From Blastococcus sp. MG754426 (GTDB taxonomy: Bacteria > Actinomycetota > Actinomycetes > Mycobacteriales > Geodermatophilaceae): DNA of 50,953 nucleotides. Position 1 is the stretch's first letter. Every line of letters begins with the position of its first letter. The notes beneath the pieces were generated by a model. That model did not search any database. It was not told where the DNA came from and saw only the letters and a program-made list of their open reading frames with translations. The DNA lies in contig NZ_SSXC01000024.1 of NCBI RefSeq assembly GCF_021699055.1, forward strand, positions 1 to 50,953, given 5' to 3'. This document shows positions 16,677-25,739 of the stretch, in pieces. Position numbers and translations under genes: made by a program.

Positions 16677-17040
16677 CGGTGCGCTTCTCCTCGGTGTGTC
16701 GGTCAGGCCAGTCGGACGTGACGGGCATGAACCGGGGCCCGCACGCCTTCATGCCGGGGCTTCGCTCCTGCTACGACGAAGTTTAGGAGAGGGTACAGAC
16801 GCCCGGCGCCGCCGCTGCGGATGACCGACGGGCGTGGCGCCCAGTCGGACGAGGACATGGTCACCGAGTTCGGCGCCGAAGTGGGCAGATGCCGCTGCAG
16901 ACGGTGCACATGCCGACGGAGGTTCACACCCCGCTCCTTGCACGCCTGACCCGGCATCGCCGTAAGGCAGCGGCGTTCCACATTCCCTCTCCCACCCGGT
17001 TGCCCCGAGTGCCGGGTTCGACGAGTCAGGAAGGCTCCCC
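16677..17040. other. Intergenic region between dsbA and ccsB
   Basis: About 360 bases without a supported gene. It holds the operator-like dyad at 16772-16788 facing DsbA and the AGGAAGG ribosome site (17028-17034) of CcsB. I see no RNA gene here. Confidence 0.5.
16772..16788. promoter_or_regulatory. TACTA-N7-TAGTA-like operator of the DsbA operon
   Basis: Arms TACGA and TAGGA (8 of 10). The spacer CGAAGTT resembles that of the EfeB2 site (TCGAAGC), which has the same TAGGA right arm. Confidence 0.5.
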
Positions 17041-18003
17041 ATAACGTCAGAGCAGCTCTCCACGCTGTCCGACACCCTGTTCACCGTCTCGATCGTTGTC
17101 TACGCCGTCGCGGCGCTCGCCTTCGCGGCGGACCCCGCCTTCGGGCGGCGACCGTCGCCTCGCAGGACCGCGCTCGTCTCCGCCGGTGCAGGTACGGAGC
17201 AGCCAACGGAGCCGCAGGCCGCCGACGGCGAGTCGCCGAGCCGTCGCTGTGGACCGGTCGGGATGGCCGTGACCGCCGTCGGCGCTCTTGCCCATGCCGA
17301 CGTGCTGGTGGCGCGCAGCCTGGCTACCGGCCGTGTGCCGTGGGGGAACATGTACAAGTTCGGCACGGCGGCCCTCTTGGCCGGCGTCGTCGCCTTCCTC
17401 GTGTTCGGGCTCCGTGCTCCCGTGCTGCGGGGGCTGGGGCTGTTCGTGCTCGGTCCCGTGGTGTTCGGCCTGGTCCTGATCGGGCTGTACCTCTATGCCG
17501 AGTCGGGGCCGCTGATCGCCGCGCTGCGCTCCGACTGGCTCGCTGTGCACGTGTCGGCGGCGATCCTCTCCTTCGGCATCTTCATCGTCAGTGCCGTGGC
17601 CAGCGTTCTGCTCCTGGTGGCGGCGCACCGGGAACGGTCGCGGAACGCAGGTGAGGAGCTGCCCGTCGGCCTGTGGGGCCGGATGCCCACGGTGGAGGCG
17701 CTGGACCGCGTCGCCCACCGCACGGCGGTCTTCGGCTTCCCGGTCTGGACCTTCGCGGTGGTCGCCGGGGCGATCTGGGCGGAGAGTGCCTGGGGACGGT
17801 TCTGGGGCTGGGATCCCAAGGAGACGTGGGCGTTCATCTCGTGGGCCCTGTACGCCGCCTATCTCCACGCTCGTACCACCGCCGGGTGGCGTGGCCGGCC
17901 CGCGGCGTGGGTCAACCTCGTCGCCTTCGCCAGTCTGGTGTTCAACCTGCTCTTCGTGAACCTGGTCTCGACCGGGCTGCACTCCTACGGCGGGGTCTCC
18001 TGA
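17041..18003 (+). CDS. ccsB: CcsB/ResC-type cytochrome c synthase subunit with ATA start
   Basis: A 320-residue System II heme-handling protein. Reading from ATA at 17041 gives the normal CcsB N-terminus (EQLSTLSDTLFTVSIVVYA) with its first helix. Later blocks include the tryptophan-rich heme motif WGRFWGWDPKETW near residue 260 and conserved His in HVSAAI and near the C-terminus (STGLHSYGG). An AGGAAGG ribosome site lies 6 bases before ATA; no ATG, GTG or TTG occurs in frame between the upstream stop at 16963 and ATG 17263, which would remove the first 74 residues. So either ATA is used, or the start codon has mutated. No ResB partner is in the window. Confidence 0.85.
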   Translation: MTSEQLSTLSDTLFTVSIVVYAVAALAFAADPAFGRRPSPRRTALVSAGAGTEQPTEPQAADGESPSRRCGPVGMAVTAVGALAHADVLVARSLATGRVPWGNMYKFGTAALLAGVVAFLVFGLRAPVLRGLGLFVLGPVVFGLVLIGLYLYAESGPLIAALRSDWLAVHVSAAILSFGIFIVSAVASVLLLVAAHRERSRNAGEELPVGLWGRMPTVEALDRVAHRTAVFGFPVWTFAVVAGAIWAESAWGRFWGWDPKETWAFISWALYAAYLHARTTAGWRGRPAAWVNLVAFASLVFNLLFVNLVSTGLHSYGGVS

Positions 18004-18149
18004 CCGTCGGAGGTGGCGGGGCGCACGCGCACAGCGATCCTCTCGGGGTGCGCGGCATGGCTCCTCCGCGCATGGGCACGTGCCGGCCGGCACCAGCCCC
18101 GCACCCTTCTGCCAGTCATCACTGAGGCGATCCGTTACCCGACCGTGAC

Positions 18150-18166
18150 AACTAAGCGTCTTCGTA
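18150..18166. promoter_or_regulatory. TACTA-N7-TAGTA-like operator before the riboswitch/M23 gene
   Basis: Arms AACTA and TCGTA (8 of 10), spacer AGCGTCT, close in sequence to the SCO1 and TlpA2 sites. It lies about 60 bases before the ydaO RNA, where the promoter of the M23 gene should be. Confidence 0.5.
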
Positions 18167-18223
18167 CTACCGTCCTCTCCGGTCCGGCCGAGCCCCGTCC
18201 TCAGAGCGAGGACCTCGACCGGC

Positions 18224-18373
18224 CCCGCCGAACCGTCCGCTTCCCAGCCGGACGGACCGGGGACCCACCGATCCCCCTGGGGTGAATCCGGGTGCGCCTG
18301 CGCGCACCCGGTAGGGCGCCTTCCCGCCCGAACCCGTCAGCTAACCCGGTAGGCGGCCAGGAAGAACGGAGCG
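18224..18373 (+). ncRNA. ydaO-yuaA riboswitch (cyclic di-AMP)
   Basis: The conserved core is directly visible: GGGGACCCACCGATCCCC, then TGGGGTGAATCC, a hairpin with GGGTGCGC and GCGCACCC arms, GGTAGGGCGCCTTCC, CCGAACCCGTCAGCTAACCC and GGTAGGCGGCCAGGAAGAAC. This is the actinobacterial form of the ydaO motif, which typically precedes wall hydrolase genes and turns them off when c-di-AMP is high. Here it precedes a coiled-coil M23 gene, which fits. Exact ends are estimated. Confidence 0.92.
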
Positions 18374-18381
18374 ACGCCGCC

Positions 18382-19662
18382 TTGGCGCCCCTGCACCATT
18401 GTCATGCCCCGACCACCGTCGCATCCGAGGGCAGCTCCGCCCGACGCGGGGCTCGGACCGTCAACTCAGCCAGCACCTCCGTACCCACCCGTGCCAGTCG
18501 AGCCCCGCGGCGGACCCCCCGCCGCGGCGCGGTCGCCGCAGCGATGGCGGCCTTGCTCGTCGCGGCGGCCGCGCAGTCGGCACTCGCCGCCCCCGGCAAT
18601 CCGCCACAGGCCGTGGCGGCGGGGAGTGAGCTCGCCGCGGAGATCGAGCGGATCGACCAGCTCCTCGCCGCTGCCGAGGAGAAGGTGCAGCGGGCGACCA
18701 TCGAGGCCGAGGCGGCTGCCGAGGCCTCGCGCGCCGCCCAGGCAGAGCTGGCATCGGCCCGGGCCACGGCGGACGCGGCGGCTGCGGAGCTCGCGGCCGC
18801 GCAGGCCGCCGTCGAGCAGGGGCAGGAGGACGTCGCCGCCGTGGGTCGGGAGCTCTACATGGGGGCTGACCCACTCGGCGACGCGGCGGTCCTGCTGGAA
18901 GCGGCAGGGCCGGAGGAGGTGCTGCAGCGGGCCGCGACCATGGACCTGCTTGGCGAGGACCGTGCGGAACGGTTGGAGGCGTTCGAGGAGGTCCAGCAGC
19001 GGCAGGAGGAGGCCGACCGGGCTGCGAAGGCCGCGGTCGCGCAGCAGGAGACGGCAGCGCGTGCCGCCGCCGAGGCCGAGGCGGCCGCGCAGGCTCAGCT
19101 GGGGGTTTCGCAGGAGGCGTACGACGCCGCCGCCGCGGAGAGGGCGGCTCTGGAGGAGCAGCTCCGCGCGGCCGAGACGCAGCTGCTCGCCAGTCGGGGG
19201 GTGGCCGATCCCGCCGCCGCCTGGGAGCAGGAAGAGCGCAAGGAGCTGGTTAGAGCTCAAGCCGGCACGGCTTCTCTGGTCGCCGGCCGTGTCACGTCCT
19301 GCTACGGCAACCGGTCCGGGACCAACCACAACGGCGTCGACATCGCCGCCCCCATCGGGACGCCGATCTACGCCCCCGAGGGCGGCGTGGTCCTGCACGC
19401 CGGCACGGCGAACGGCTTCGGCTACGCGGTCTACATCGAGCACCCGGACGGCACGATCACCGTCTACGGTCACATCAACCAGTACTTCGTGACCTCGGGT
19501 CAGGTCGTCACGGCGGGCCAGCAGATCGCCGAGGTGGGCAATAGAGGTCAGTCGACCGGTCCGCACCTGCACATCGAGACGCACACCGGGGGGCTCTACG
19601 CGAACCGCGTCAACCCCACGCCGTGGCTCGCTGCGCGCGGCATCGACCTGGCTTGTGGCTGA
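18382..19662 (+). CDS. Coiled-coil M23 endopeptidase under riboswitch control (copy 2)
   Basis: About 426 residues: basic N-terminus, signal segment VAAAMAALLVAAAAQSALAA, a long Ala/Glu coiled coil (about residues 80-290) and a C-terminal M23 domain. Zinc ligands are in GTNHNGVD and HLHIETH with GHI between. The layout resembles EnvC/RipA-type wall hydrolases whose coil regulates activity. An open frame reaches 18292, but that lies within the riboswitch; TTG at 18382, 9 bases after CGGAG, is the first sensible start, though still uncertain. Expression is likely under both a BlaI-type operator and c-di-AMP. Confidence 0.88.
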   Translation: MAPLHHCHAPTTVASEGSSARRGARTVNSASTSVPTRASRAPRRTPRRGAVAAAMAALLVAAAAQSALAAPGNPPQAVAAGSELAAEIERIDQLLAAAEEKVQRATIEAEAAAEASRAAQAELASARATADAAAAELAAAQAAVEQGQEDVAAVGRELYMGADPLGDAAVLLEAAGPEEVLQRAATMDLLGEDRAERLEAFEEVQQRQEEADRAAKAAVAQQETAARAAAEAEAAAQAQLGVSQEAYDAAAAERAALEEQLRAAETQLLASRGVADPAAAWEQEERKELVRAQAGTASLVAGRVTSCYGNRSGTNHNGVDIAAPIGTPIYAPEGGVVLHAGTANGFGYAVYIEHPDGTITVYGHINQYFVTSGQVVTAGQQIAEVGNRGQSTGPHLHIETHTGGLYANRVNPTPWLAARGIDLACG

Positions 19663-20005
19663 GGGCTGACCCGCGAGATGGGTGGATCGATCTGATACCA
19701 GGCGACTGCCGGGAGACGACCCGCACACCGTGATGACTACTGACACGGGGATGGGAGCGCGAACAGCTAGCTTCCTGCTGATCGGTGATCGATCGGGAAA
19801 CCGCGGGGTCGCACTAGGTCAACGTGGACCTGGGGCGTGACCCCGTTGCGAGCGAAGCGGGTTGCGCGCTCCTGACGTCGCTTGAGTCACTGCGTGGTGA
19901 CGATCCGTGGCGGTCGTTCCGCGTGTTGCCACCGCTACTAATGGTGATAGTGGGACTCTGCTCGGGCTCATCCGCACCGCCACCCTCTTCCCCGGGGAGC
20001 AAGCC
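19663..20005. other. Intergenic region before M23 copy 3
   Basis: About 340 bases with no supported gene and, unlike the region before copy 2, no ydaO core. It holds the operator at 19936-19952 and the GGGGAG ribosome site of the next gene. Confidence 0.5.
19936..19952. promoter_or_regulatory. TACTA-N7-TAGTA operator of M23 copy 3
   Basis: Arms TACTA and TAGTG (9 of 10), spacer ATGGTGA, 53 bases before the ATG at 20006. Confidence 0.6.
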
Positions 20006-21370
20006 ATGTCCCACCACCGTCCCTTCCGGCCGGTCAACCCGACACGCACGGGACGGGCCGGCCGCCGCCGGCCTGCAGCGAGCCGTCCGGGCCTCCGCCG
20101 GCCGCTGCGGACCGCACTGGTCGGTGCGCTGGCCGGCGTTGCGTTCATCGGCTCTGGAACCCCGAGCCTCGCCGCTCCCGCGCCTCCGAATCCCACGGAC
20201 GACCAGATCGGCGCCGCGCAGACCGAGCAGGAGGCTGCGGCGGCGGAGGTCGGCCGTATCGCCGGGCTGGTGGCGGCCGCCGAGGCCGAGCTCGAACGCG
20301 TCGGCATCGAGGCCGAGGCCGCGGGAACCGACTACATGATCGCGGAGGAGGCGCTCCTGCAGGCGCAGTCGGTGGCCGAGCAGATGGCAGCCGAACTGGA
20401 GGCGGCCGCGGCTGCCGTCTCCGCAGCGGAAGCCCGCATCGCGCAATTCTCCCGCGACAGCTACATGAACGGGTCGGCGGCCTCCACGACGGCAGCGCTG
20501 TTGGATGCCGAGGGCCCCGCGGAGCTGATCCAGCGCGCCGCCCTGCTCGACTATGTCGCGGCCAACGAGGTGGACGTGCTCGACCAGCTCCAGGTCGCCA
20601 AGGTGGTCCAGGCCAACGCCGACTCATCCGCCCGCGCCGCCCGCGATGAGATGGCCGCCGCCGAGGAGGCGGCACAGGACGCCAAGGCGCGGGCCGATGC
20701 CCAGCTGGCCGACCAGCAGCGTGCCTACGCCGAGGTGGCCGCGCAGAAGGCGACGCTCGAGGCGCAGCTGCTGGCCGCCCAGATCAAGGTGCTCGAGCTG
20801 CAGGGCGCACGGAACGCCTACCAGCAGTGGATGGCCCAGAAGCAAGCCGAGGAGGCCGCCGCCGCAGCGGCGGCGGAACGGTCAGCCCGAGAAGCCGCCG
20901 AGGCGGCCGCGGCGGCCCGGAACGACAGCTCCGGCGGCGGCTCCGGTGGATCGGGGTCGTCCGGCTACGCCACACCGTTCTCCGGACGGGTCACCAGCTG
21001 CTTCGGCGCACGCTGGGGGACCTCGCACAACGGGGTGGACGTCGCCTCTCCCATCGGCACCCCGCTGTATGCCCCCATATCGGGAACCGTCAAGCGTGCC
21101 GGGACGGCCACCGGCTTCGGGCTGGCTGTCTACCTGCTCGGGGACGACGGTGCTGTCTACGTCTACGGGCACATCAACGACTACTTCGTCCGCCCCGGCG
21201 ACCGTGTCATGGCCGGTGAGCAGATCGCGGAGGTCGGCAACAGAGGCAACTCGACCGGGCCGCACGTGCACTTCGAGGTCCATCCGAACGGCGCCATGTA
21301 CAGCGGAGCGTCGAATCCGGTTGCCTGGCTGAACGCCCGCGGCATCCGGGTCGGTGCCTGTGGGGGCTGA
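20006..21370 (+). CDS. Coiled-coil M23 endopeptidase (copy 3)
   Basis: A 454-residue paralogue of the previous M23 gene: basic N-terminus, signal segment LVGALAGVAFIGSGTPSLAA, coiled coil from about residue 65 to 300 (Ala/Glu/Gln-rich), a Ser/Gly linker, and an M23 domain with zinc ligands in GTSHNGVD, GHI and HVHFEVH. It would cleave peptidoglycan outside the membrane. The ATG at 20006 has GGGGAG 7 bases upstream; longer in-frame starts would pass through the operator. Confidence 0.9.
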   Translation: MSHHRPFRPVNPTRTGRAGRRRPAASRPGLRRPLRTALVGALAGVAFIGSGTPSLAAPAPPNPTDDQIGAAQTEQEAAAAEVGRIAGLVAAAEAELERVGIEAEAAGTDYMIAEEALLQAQSVAEQMAAELEAAAAAVSAAEARIAQFSRDSYMNGSAASTTAALLDAEGPAELIQRAALLDYVAANEVDVLDQLQVAKVVQANADSSARAARDEMAAAEEAAQDAKARADAQLADQQRAYAEVAAQKATLEAQLLAAQIKVLELQGARNAYQQWMAQKQAEEAAAAAAAERSAREAAEAAAAARNDSSGGGSGGSGSSGYATPFSGRVTSCFGARWGTSHNGVDVASPIGTPLYAPISGTVKRAGTATGFGLAVYLLGDDGAVYVYGHINDYFVRPGDRVMAGEQIAEVGNRGNSTGPHVHFEVHPNGAMYSGASNPVAWLNARGIRVGACGG

Positions 21371-21632
21371 CGCCGTCGGGACAGCAGTTCTCGCCCGTCT
21401 CGCAGAGTCTGTGGAGGAGATGTCGGTGCCATTCCCATTCCCACCAGTCGGCGAACGGCGGGCGCGCACAGCGGTATTGCGGCAGCCCTCGGTGAAGGCC
21501 ACTTCACGGACGACGCGGAGAGCAGCAGCTCGCCGGTGCACCCGCCTGAGCGTTCGGGTGGACGTCTCAGCGGTCCGTCGCCGGGCGGGAACTTCTCGGA
21601 CACTGCCAACGACTAAGGACACCGTGGAGAGA

Positions 21633-22337
21633 ATGTTGACTCGTTTTAGCCAACGTGCCGTCGTCACGACGACTGCCGTCCTGGGCCTCGTGCTCGCCGG
21701 CGCAGGACCTGCGAGGGCGCACGTGGAAGCAAGTGCGCCCGGCGCACAGGCCGGTGCGGGCCCGGTGACCGTGGTGTTCTCGGCAGCCGCTGAGTCGGAT
21801 ACCGCCGGTATCGCCGGAGTGAAGACGCAGCTGCCCGAGGGGATCCTCCCGGAGCAGGTGTCCCTGGCCTCGGGGCCGGCCGGTTGGACCCTGGCGCCCA
21901 CCGCGGACGGATACGAGATCGGGGGTCCGGCCATCGCTCCGGGCGAAGACCTCGAGTACGGCGTCACGATCGAACGGCTGCCGCTCGACGTCACCGAGTT
22001 ACCGTTCAAGGCCCTGTTGCGGTACTCCGATGGCCGCGAAGATGCATGGATCGAGCTCCCCACCGAGGCCGATCCGGAACCGGACAACCCCGCACCGACC
22101 ATCACCGTCGCGGCCGCCCCCGCGGGTGCGACGACGACCGCGCCGTCGAGCCCAGCCGCGACGTCGACTCCGAGTTCGGCCAGCGCACCGACCGTGGAGC
22201 CGCAGGAAGAGGTCGCGGAGCCCTCGACAGAGGGCGAGTCGACCAGCACGGGATTAATCGTCACCATCGTTCTCCTCGCCGCGGCGCTCGCCGGGGGCCT
22301 GTGGTTCTGGCGGTCCCGTGTCTCCCGCAGTTCCTGA
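21633..22337 (+). CDS. ycnI: YcnI-like copper-binding protein (DUF1775)
   Basis: A 234-residue exported protein: signal peptide ending ARA before the mature N-terminal His of HVEASAPG, the expected copper ligand in YcnI, then a beta-rich DUF1775 domain with the LPEGI and YGVTIERLPL blocks, a Pro/Thr/Ser linker, and a C-terminal membrane anchor followed by basic residues. YcnI proteins bind Cu(II) outside the cell and cluster with YcnJ, as here. GTG at 21624 is an alternative start. No TACTA-type dyad of quality was found in front. Confidence 0.88.
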   Translation: MLTRFSQRAVVTTTAVLGLVLAGAGPARAHVEASAPGAQAGAGPVTVVFSAAAESDTAGIAGVKTQLPEGILPEQVSLASGPAGWTLAPTADGYEIGGPAIAPGEDLEYGVTIERLPLDVTELPFKALLRYSDGREDAWIELPTEADPEPDNPAPTITVAAAPAGATTTAPSSPAATSTPSSASAPTVEPQEEVAEPSTEGESTSTGLIVTIVLLAAALAGGLWFWRSRVSRSS

Positions 22338-22468
22338 GGTGCGCCCGGCCGCGTGAACACCTATCCGCGACCTCCTGTGTCGCCCGCGGACCGACCAACT
22401 CGGGATTCCGGCGGGCTCACCGTCAGCTGTCCTACCGTGCTATCCGTCGAAGTCTGTGAGGCAATGCC

Positions 22469-24340
22469 ATGCGTTGGCCTGGTCGCGGTCGGCTCGATCG
22501 CGTGGCGCGGCCCGCGGGGTCAGTGACGTTCCGCCGCTCTGCGCCGGCGCCTGCCAGTTGGAGGCGGTGGACGGCGCTCGCGGTGCTCACGCTCGCGGCC
22601 CTTGCCGGCGGGCTCGCAGTCGATGTCGTCACCGCTCCGCCCGCGTCCGCTCACGCGACCCTGGTCGCCACCACGCCGGCGGACGGGGCGCGACTGGATG
22701 CCGCACCCGCTGAGGTCGAGCTCGAGTTCACCGAACCGGTCTCGGTAGGCGCCGGATACGTCCGAGTGCTGGGGCCGGGCGGGGAGCGGGTGGACACCGG
22801 CTCGCCGGTGGAGGACGGCGTCACCGTCGTCGCGCCACTTCGTGCGGGGCTTACTGATGCCAGCTACACCGTCTCGTACCGGGTGGTCTCCGAGGACGCA
22901 CATCCGATCTCCGGGGCCTACGCGTTCGTCGTCGGTGACGGGGAGCTCGTGCCTGCCTCGTCGGCGGCCGGGGGAGACGACGTCGACGGGGCCTTGGGCG
23001 TGGCGCTGCCGGTCGCCCGGTGGCTCGGCTTCGCCGGAATGGCATTGACCATCGGCATCCCGGTGTTCCTGTTCCTCTGCTGGCCGGCCGGATGGGGCGC
23101 CCGGACGATGCGGCGACTGACCTCGGCCGGCCTCGTGGCCATCGTGGCCGCGGCTGTGCTCACGTTCCTGCTGCAGGGTCCGTACGTGGGCGGTGTCGGT
23201 CTGGAAGCCGTGTTCGATCCGTCCCTGCTATCCGCCACCACTGGTTCCAGCTTCGGCGTCATCGTGTTGTTGCGGATCCTCTGCGGCCTTGCGTTGGCCG
23301 CGGTGTTGACGGTCGTGTGGCGCCGGGAGGCTCAGCCGACCGTTCCGCTCGCGATCGTGGGGGCCGTTCTGTTTCTGGGGCTGGCGGTCACGGTCGCTGC
23401 CGTCGGCCACGCCGCTGCCGGATCTCTGCCCGGGTTGGCCGTTTCCATCACGTCGGTGCACGTGCTGGCCATGGCGGTGTGGCTGGGCGGTCTGATCGCG
23501 CTTCTGGTCGTCGTCGTCCGGCCCCGAGGGCCGGCCGCACACCTGGCCACCGCTCTGCTGCGGTACTCCCAGCTGGCATTCGGATCGGTCGGCACGCTGG
23601 TGGTGACCGGCGTCCTGCAGTCGGTACGGGAAGTCGGTTCTCCCACCGCACTGGCGGGGACGACGTACGGGCAGCTGCTCCTGGCCAAGGTGCTGGTCGT
23701 CATCGTGCTCCTGGCCGTGGCGGGAGTGTCGCGCGTCTGGGTTCAGCAGCAGCTCGGAGGCCCACGTCCCCGCCCGGGTCGACGGACGGTCACCGCGCAC
23801 GCCTTCGCCGCCGGCGAAGCAGATACCGCGGCGGAACAGCACGTGCATCACCGAACCGACACCCCCGCCGACGCCGGATCGCCGGACGTACGTCCCCTCC
23901 GGCGCTCGGTCCTCATCGAGGTCGCCATCGGAGCCGTCATCCTGGCGCTGTCGGCGGTCCTGGTCGGGACACCACCGGCCCGCTCCACGATCGTCGAGCC
24001 CGTCGACGTGACTCTTCCGCTCCAAGGCGCCATCGACGTAGAAGCGACCGGTGCCGTGCAGTTGACGGTCGACCCGGCGAGCACCGGACCGAACACCTTG
24101 CACATCTACGTGTTCGACGGGTCAGGGCAGCTCACCCAGCCGGACGGGATCGAGGTCACGCTCAGCGAGAAGGCACAGGAGATCGGGCCACTAGAGGTGG
24201 ACCTCCTTCCGGGAGGTCCCGGCCACTTCATCGGCGACGGTATGTCCATCCCGGCTGCCGGCACCTGGACTCTCACGGTCACCGTCCGCCTCGACGAGTT
24301 CACCGCCACGACCGCCAGCGTGGACTTCCCCGTGCGCTGA
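22469..24340 (+). CDS. ycnJ: CopC-CopD fusion copper transporter (YcnJ-like)
   Basis: A 623-residue protein: signal segment, a CopC domain starting at the mature His (SAHATLVATTPADG) with a second His in SEDAHPISG, then about eight membrane helices of CopD (about residues 180-400), a His/Asp-rich loop, another helix, and a C-terminal beta domain of about 110 residues like that of YcnJ. It probably binds Cu outside and moves it inward for oxidase assembly. It follows YcnI by 131 bases on the same strand. Confidence 0.92.
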   Translation: MRWPGRGRLDRVARPAGSVTFRRSAPAPASWRRWTALAVLTLAALAGGLAVDVVTAPPASAHATLVATTPADGARLDAAPAEVELEFTEPVSVGAGYVRVLGPGGERVDTGSPVEDGVTVVAPLRAGLTDASYTVSYRVVSEDAHPISGAYAFVVGDGELVPASSAAGGDDVDGALGVALPVARWLGFAGMALTIGIPVFLFLCWPAGWGARTMRRLTSAGLVAIVAAAVLTFLLQGPYVGGVGLEAVFDPSLLSATTGSSFGVIVLLRILCGLALAAVLTVVWRREAQPTVPLAIVGAVLFLGLAVTVAAVGHAAAGSLPGLAVSITSVHVLAMAVWLGGLIALLVVVVRPRGPAAHLATALLRYSQLAFGSVGTLVVTGVLQSVREVGSPTALAGTTYGQLLLAKVLVVIVLLAVAGVSRVWVQQQLGGPRPRPGRRTVTAHAFAAGEADTAAEQHVHHRTDTPADAGSPDVRPLRRSVLIEVAIGAVILALSAVLVGTPPARSTIVEPVDVTLPLQGAIDVEATGAVQLTVDPASTGPNTLHIYVFDGSGQLTQPDGIEVTLSEKAQEIGPLEVDLLPGGPGHFIGDGMSIPAAGTWTLTVTVRLDEFTATTASVDFPVR

Positions 24341-24979
24341 GATTCGAGACGGTCGTCGTTCTTGCTGCGTCTCGCCGACGGCACGGTGGGAGCGCGAGGA
24401 ACCGCGCTGCGGCCAACGCGCCCACTCCAGCAGTTGGGGCTGCCGATCGAGCTCCGTCCCGGCGGGCAAAACGGTGCCTGGTGCCACCTCATCGACAGCC
24501 CCCTGGGCACCGCCTGAGGGAATGCATGAGCCACCGCCCCGCAGGGCCAACGCCTTACAGGCGACATCGCAAAGGTCACAACCGTGTCGTGGAAGAAGTG
24601 CCCGGATTACCACCCGGTGGGGATCCCCGCATAGGGCCGCTGACCGGATATCGCCATCGGCGGGCAGTGTCTGTGTCGAGGGCGACGGGAGTCGTGCCCA
24701 TGCGCGGTGACGACCCCGGTCGACGGACGTGAGGAGTAGCTGAGCCGGACGTCACCCCGGAACAGGTCGCCTTCGTCGTCGCACCTCGCTTACGTCACCC
24801 CTCGCTTCTTGCCTCGTCACCCCCTCGCTGCGAGATGCCGAGTGTCCGCGGACGCGATACCGGGATCGAGCCGGTCACGCGGTGACGCGGCCGTCTCCTG
24901 TCACCCCTGCGAGGTGGCGGCTTGCTGAACATCTCCGCAGAGCGTCGACGGCATCACACCGATGCCGGAGGACTCGCAC
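24341..24979. other. Gene-poor region after the CopCD gene
   Basis: About 640 bases without a supported gene. A 7-bp inverted repeat CGAGACG/CGTCTCG (24345-24374) just after the stop could act as a weak terminator. Imperfect CCTCGCT/GTCACCCC repeats occur near 24780-24830. Open frames here have no domain and poor starts. Confidence 0.4.
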
Positions 24980-25739
24980 ATGTTCCACGACCCCACCATC
25001 GTCGGCAGTTGGCCGGCGCTCGCCGCGCGCCTGGACGGCGACGCGATCCTCGTCCGTTGGGCAGCCACCGAGCCGGCCCTGGCAGAGGTGAGCAGCATCG
25101 ATGACCTGCTCGCCGTCTGGGCCGACGGGGGCGCGGGCGACCGCCCCGACGCCGTGCTCGCCGCGCTCGTCCGGCTGGCCGCCGTGGACGGTGGCCGCGA
25201 CGACGATGCTCTGCTGCTGACACTGCACCTGCTCAGCGGGCTGGTGCGGACGATGGCCAGGCAGCTCGCAGACCTGAACCCCGACATCCTCGCCGTGGTC
25301 GCAGGCGAGCTCGCCTGCCAGATCCGCCGCTACCCATGGCAACGCCGGCCGCGGGCGATCGCGGCGAACCTGCGCGCCGGAACCCGGCGGGCCGTGCTCG
25401 CCGAATTGCGCCCCGGCAGCCGCTACCACCGCGACCGGGTCGAGGTCCTGACCACCAGCCGGCGATGTCACTCGACTCTTGTCAGCCACCGTCAGCGAAG
25501 AAGAGGATGACCTCGACGTCGTCGACCTGCTGCAGTGGGCGGTGCGCTCAGGAGTCGACGCCGAGGACGTCGCACTCCTGATCGCCACCGAGTGCAGCCG
25601 CGACCGGCACCACCGGCGCGCCGACCAGAAGGTCGCCACCGCACACGGCATCACGACGCGCACCCTGTACCGCCGGCGGAACCGCACGCTGACCGCCTTG
25701 CGCGGCATGGCTCCTCAGTACCTGGCGGCCGTCGCGTGA
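24980..25739 (+). pseudogene. Hypothetical protein with HTH-like C-terminus, frameshifted
   Basis: Two overlapping frames read as one protein. From ATG 24980 (GGAGG 8 bases upstream) frame 2 runs to about 25457 (RVEVLTTS); the sequence then continues sensibly in another frame as DVTRLLSATVSEEEDDLDVV through a putative helix-turn-helix (GITTRTLYRRRNRTL) to the stop at 25739. A single missing base near 25457-25462 joins them. I recognise no named family; the type appears to be an actinobacterial mobile-element-associated protein (inference). Either the gene is dead or the base is a sequencing error. Confidence 0.5.

Noticed and set aside
18382..21370. Repetitive GCG/GAG-rich DNA that could be read as a DNA repeat
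   Set aside because: It is the codon pattern of Ala/Glu coiled coils in the two M23 proteins, not a true repeat array.
21611..21627. GACTA half site before YcnI
   Set aside because: The right half (CGTGG) has no match; probably chance.
22430..22446. TCCTA half site before the CopC-CopD gene
   Set aside because: The right half (ATCCG) does not match TAGTA.
24191..24613. 140-codon minus-strand open frame in the gene-poor region after CopC-CopD
   Set aside because: Overlaps the real gene end, has no ribosome site and no domain.
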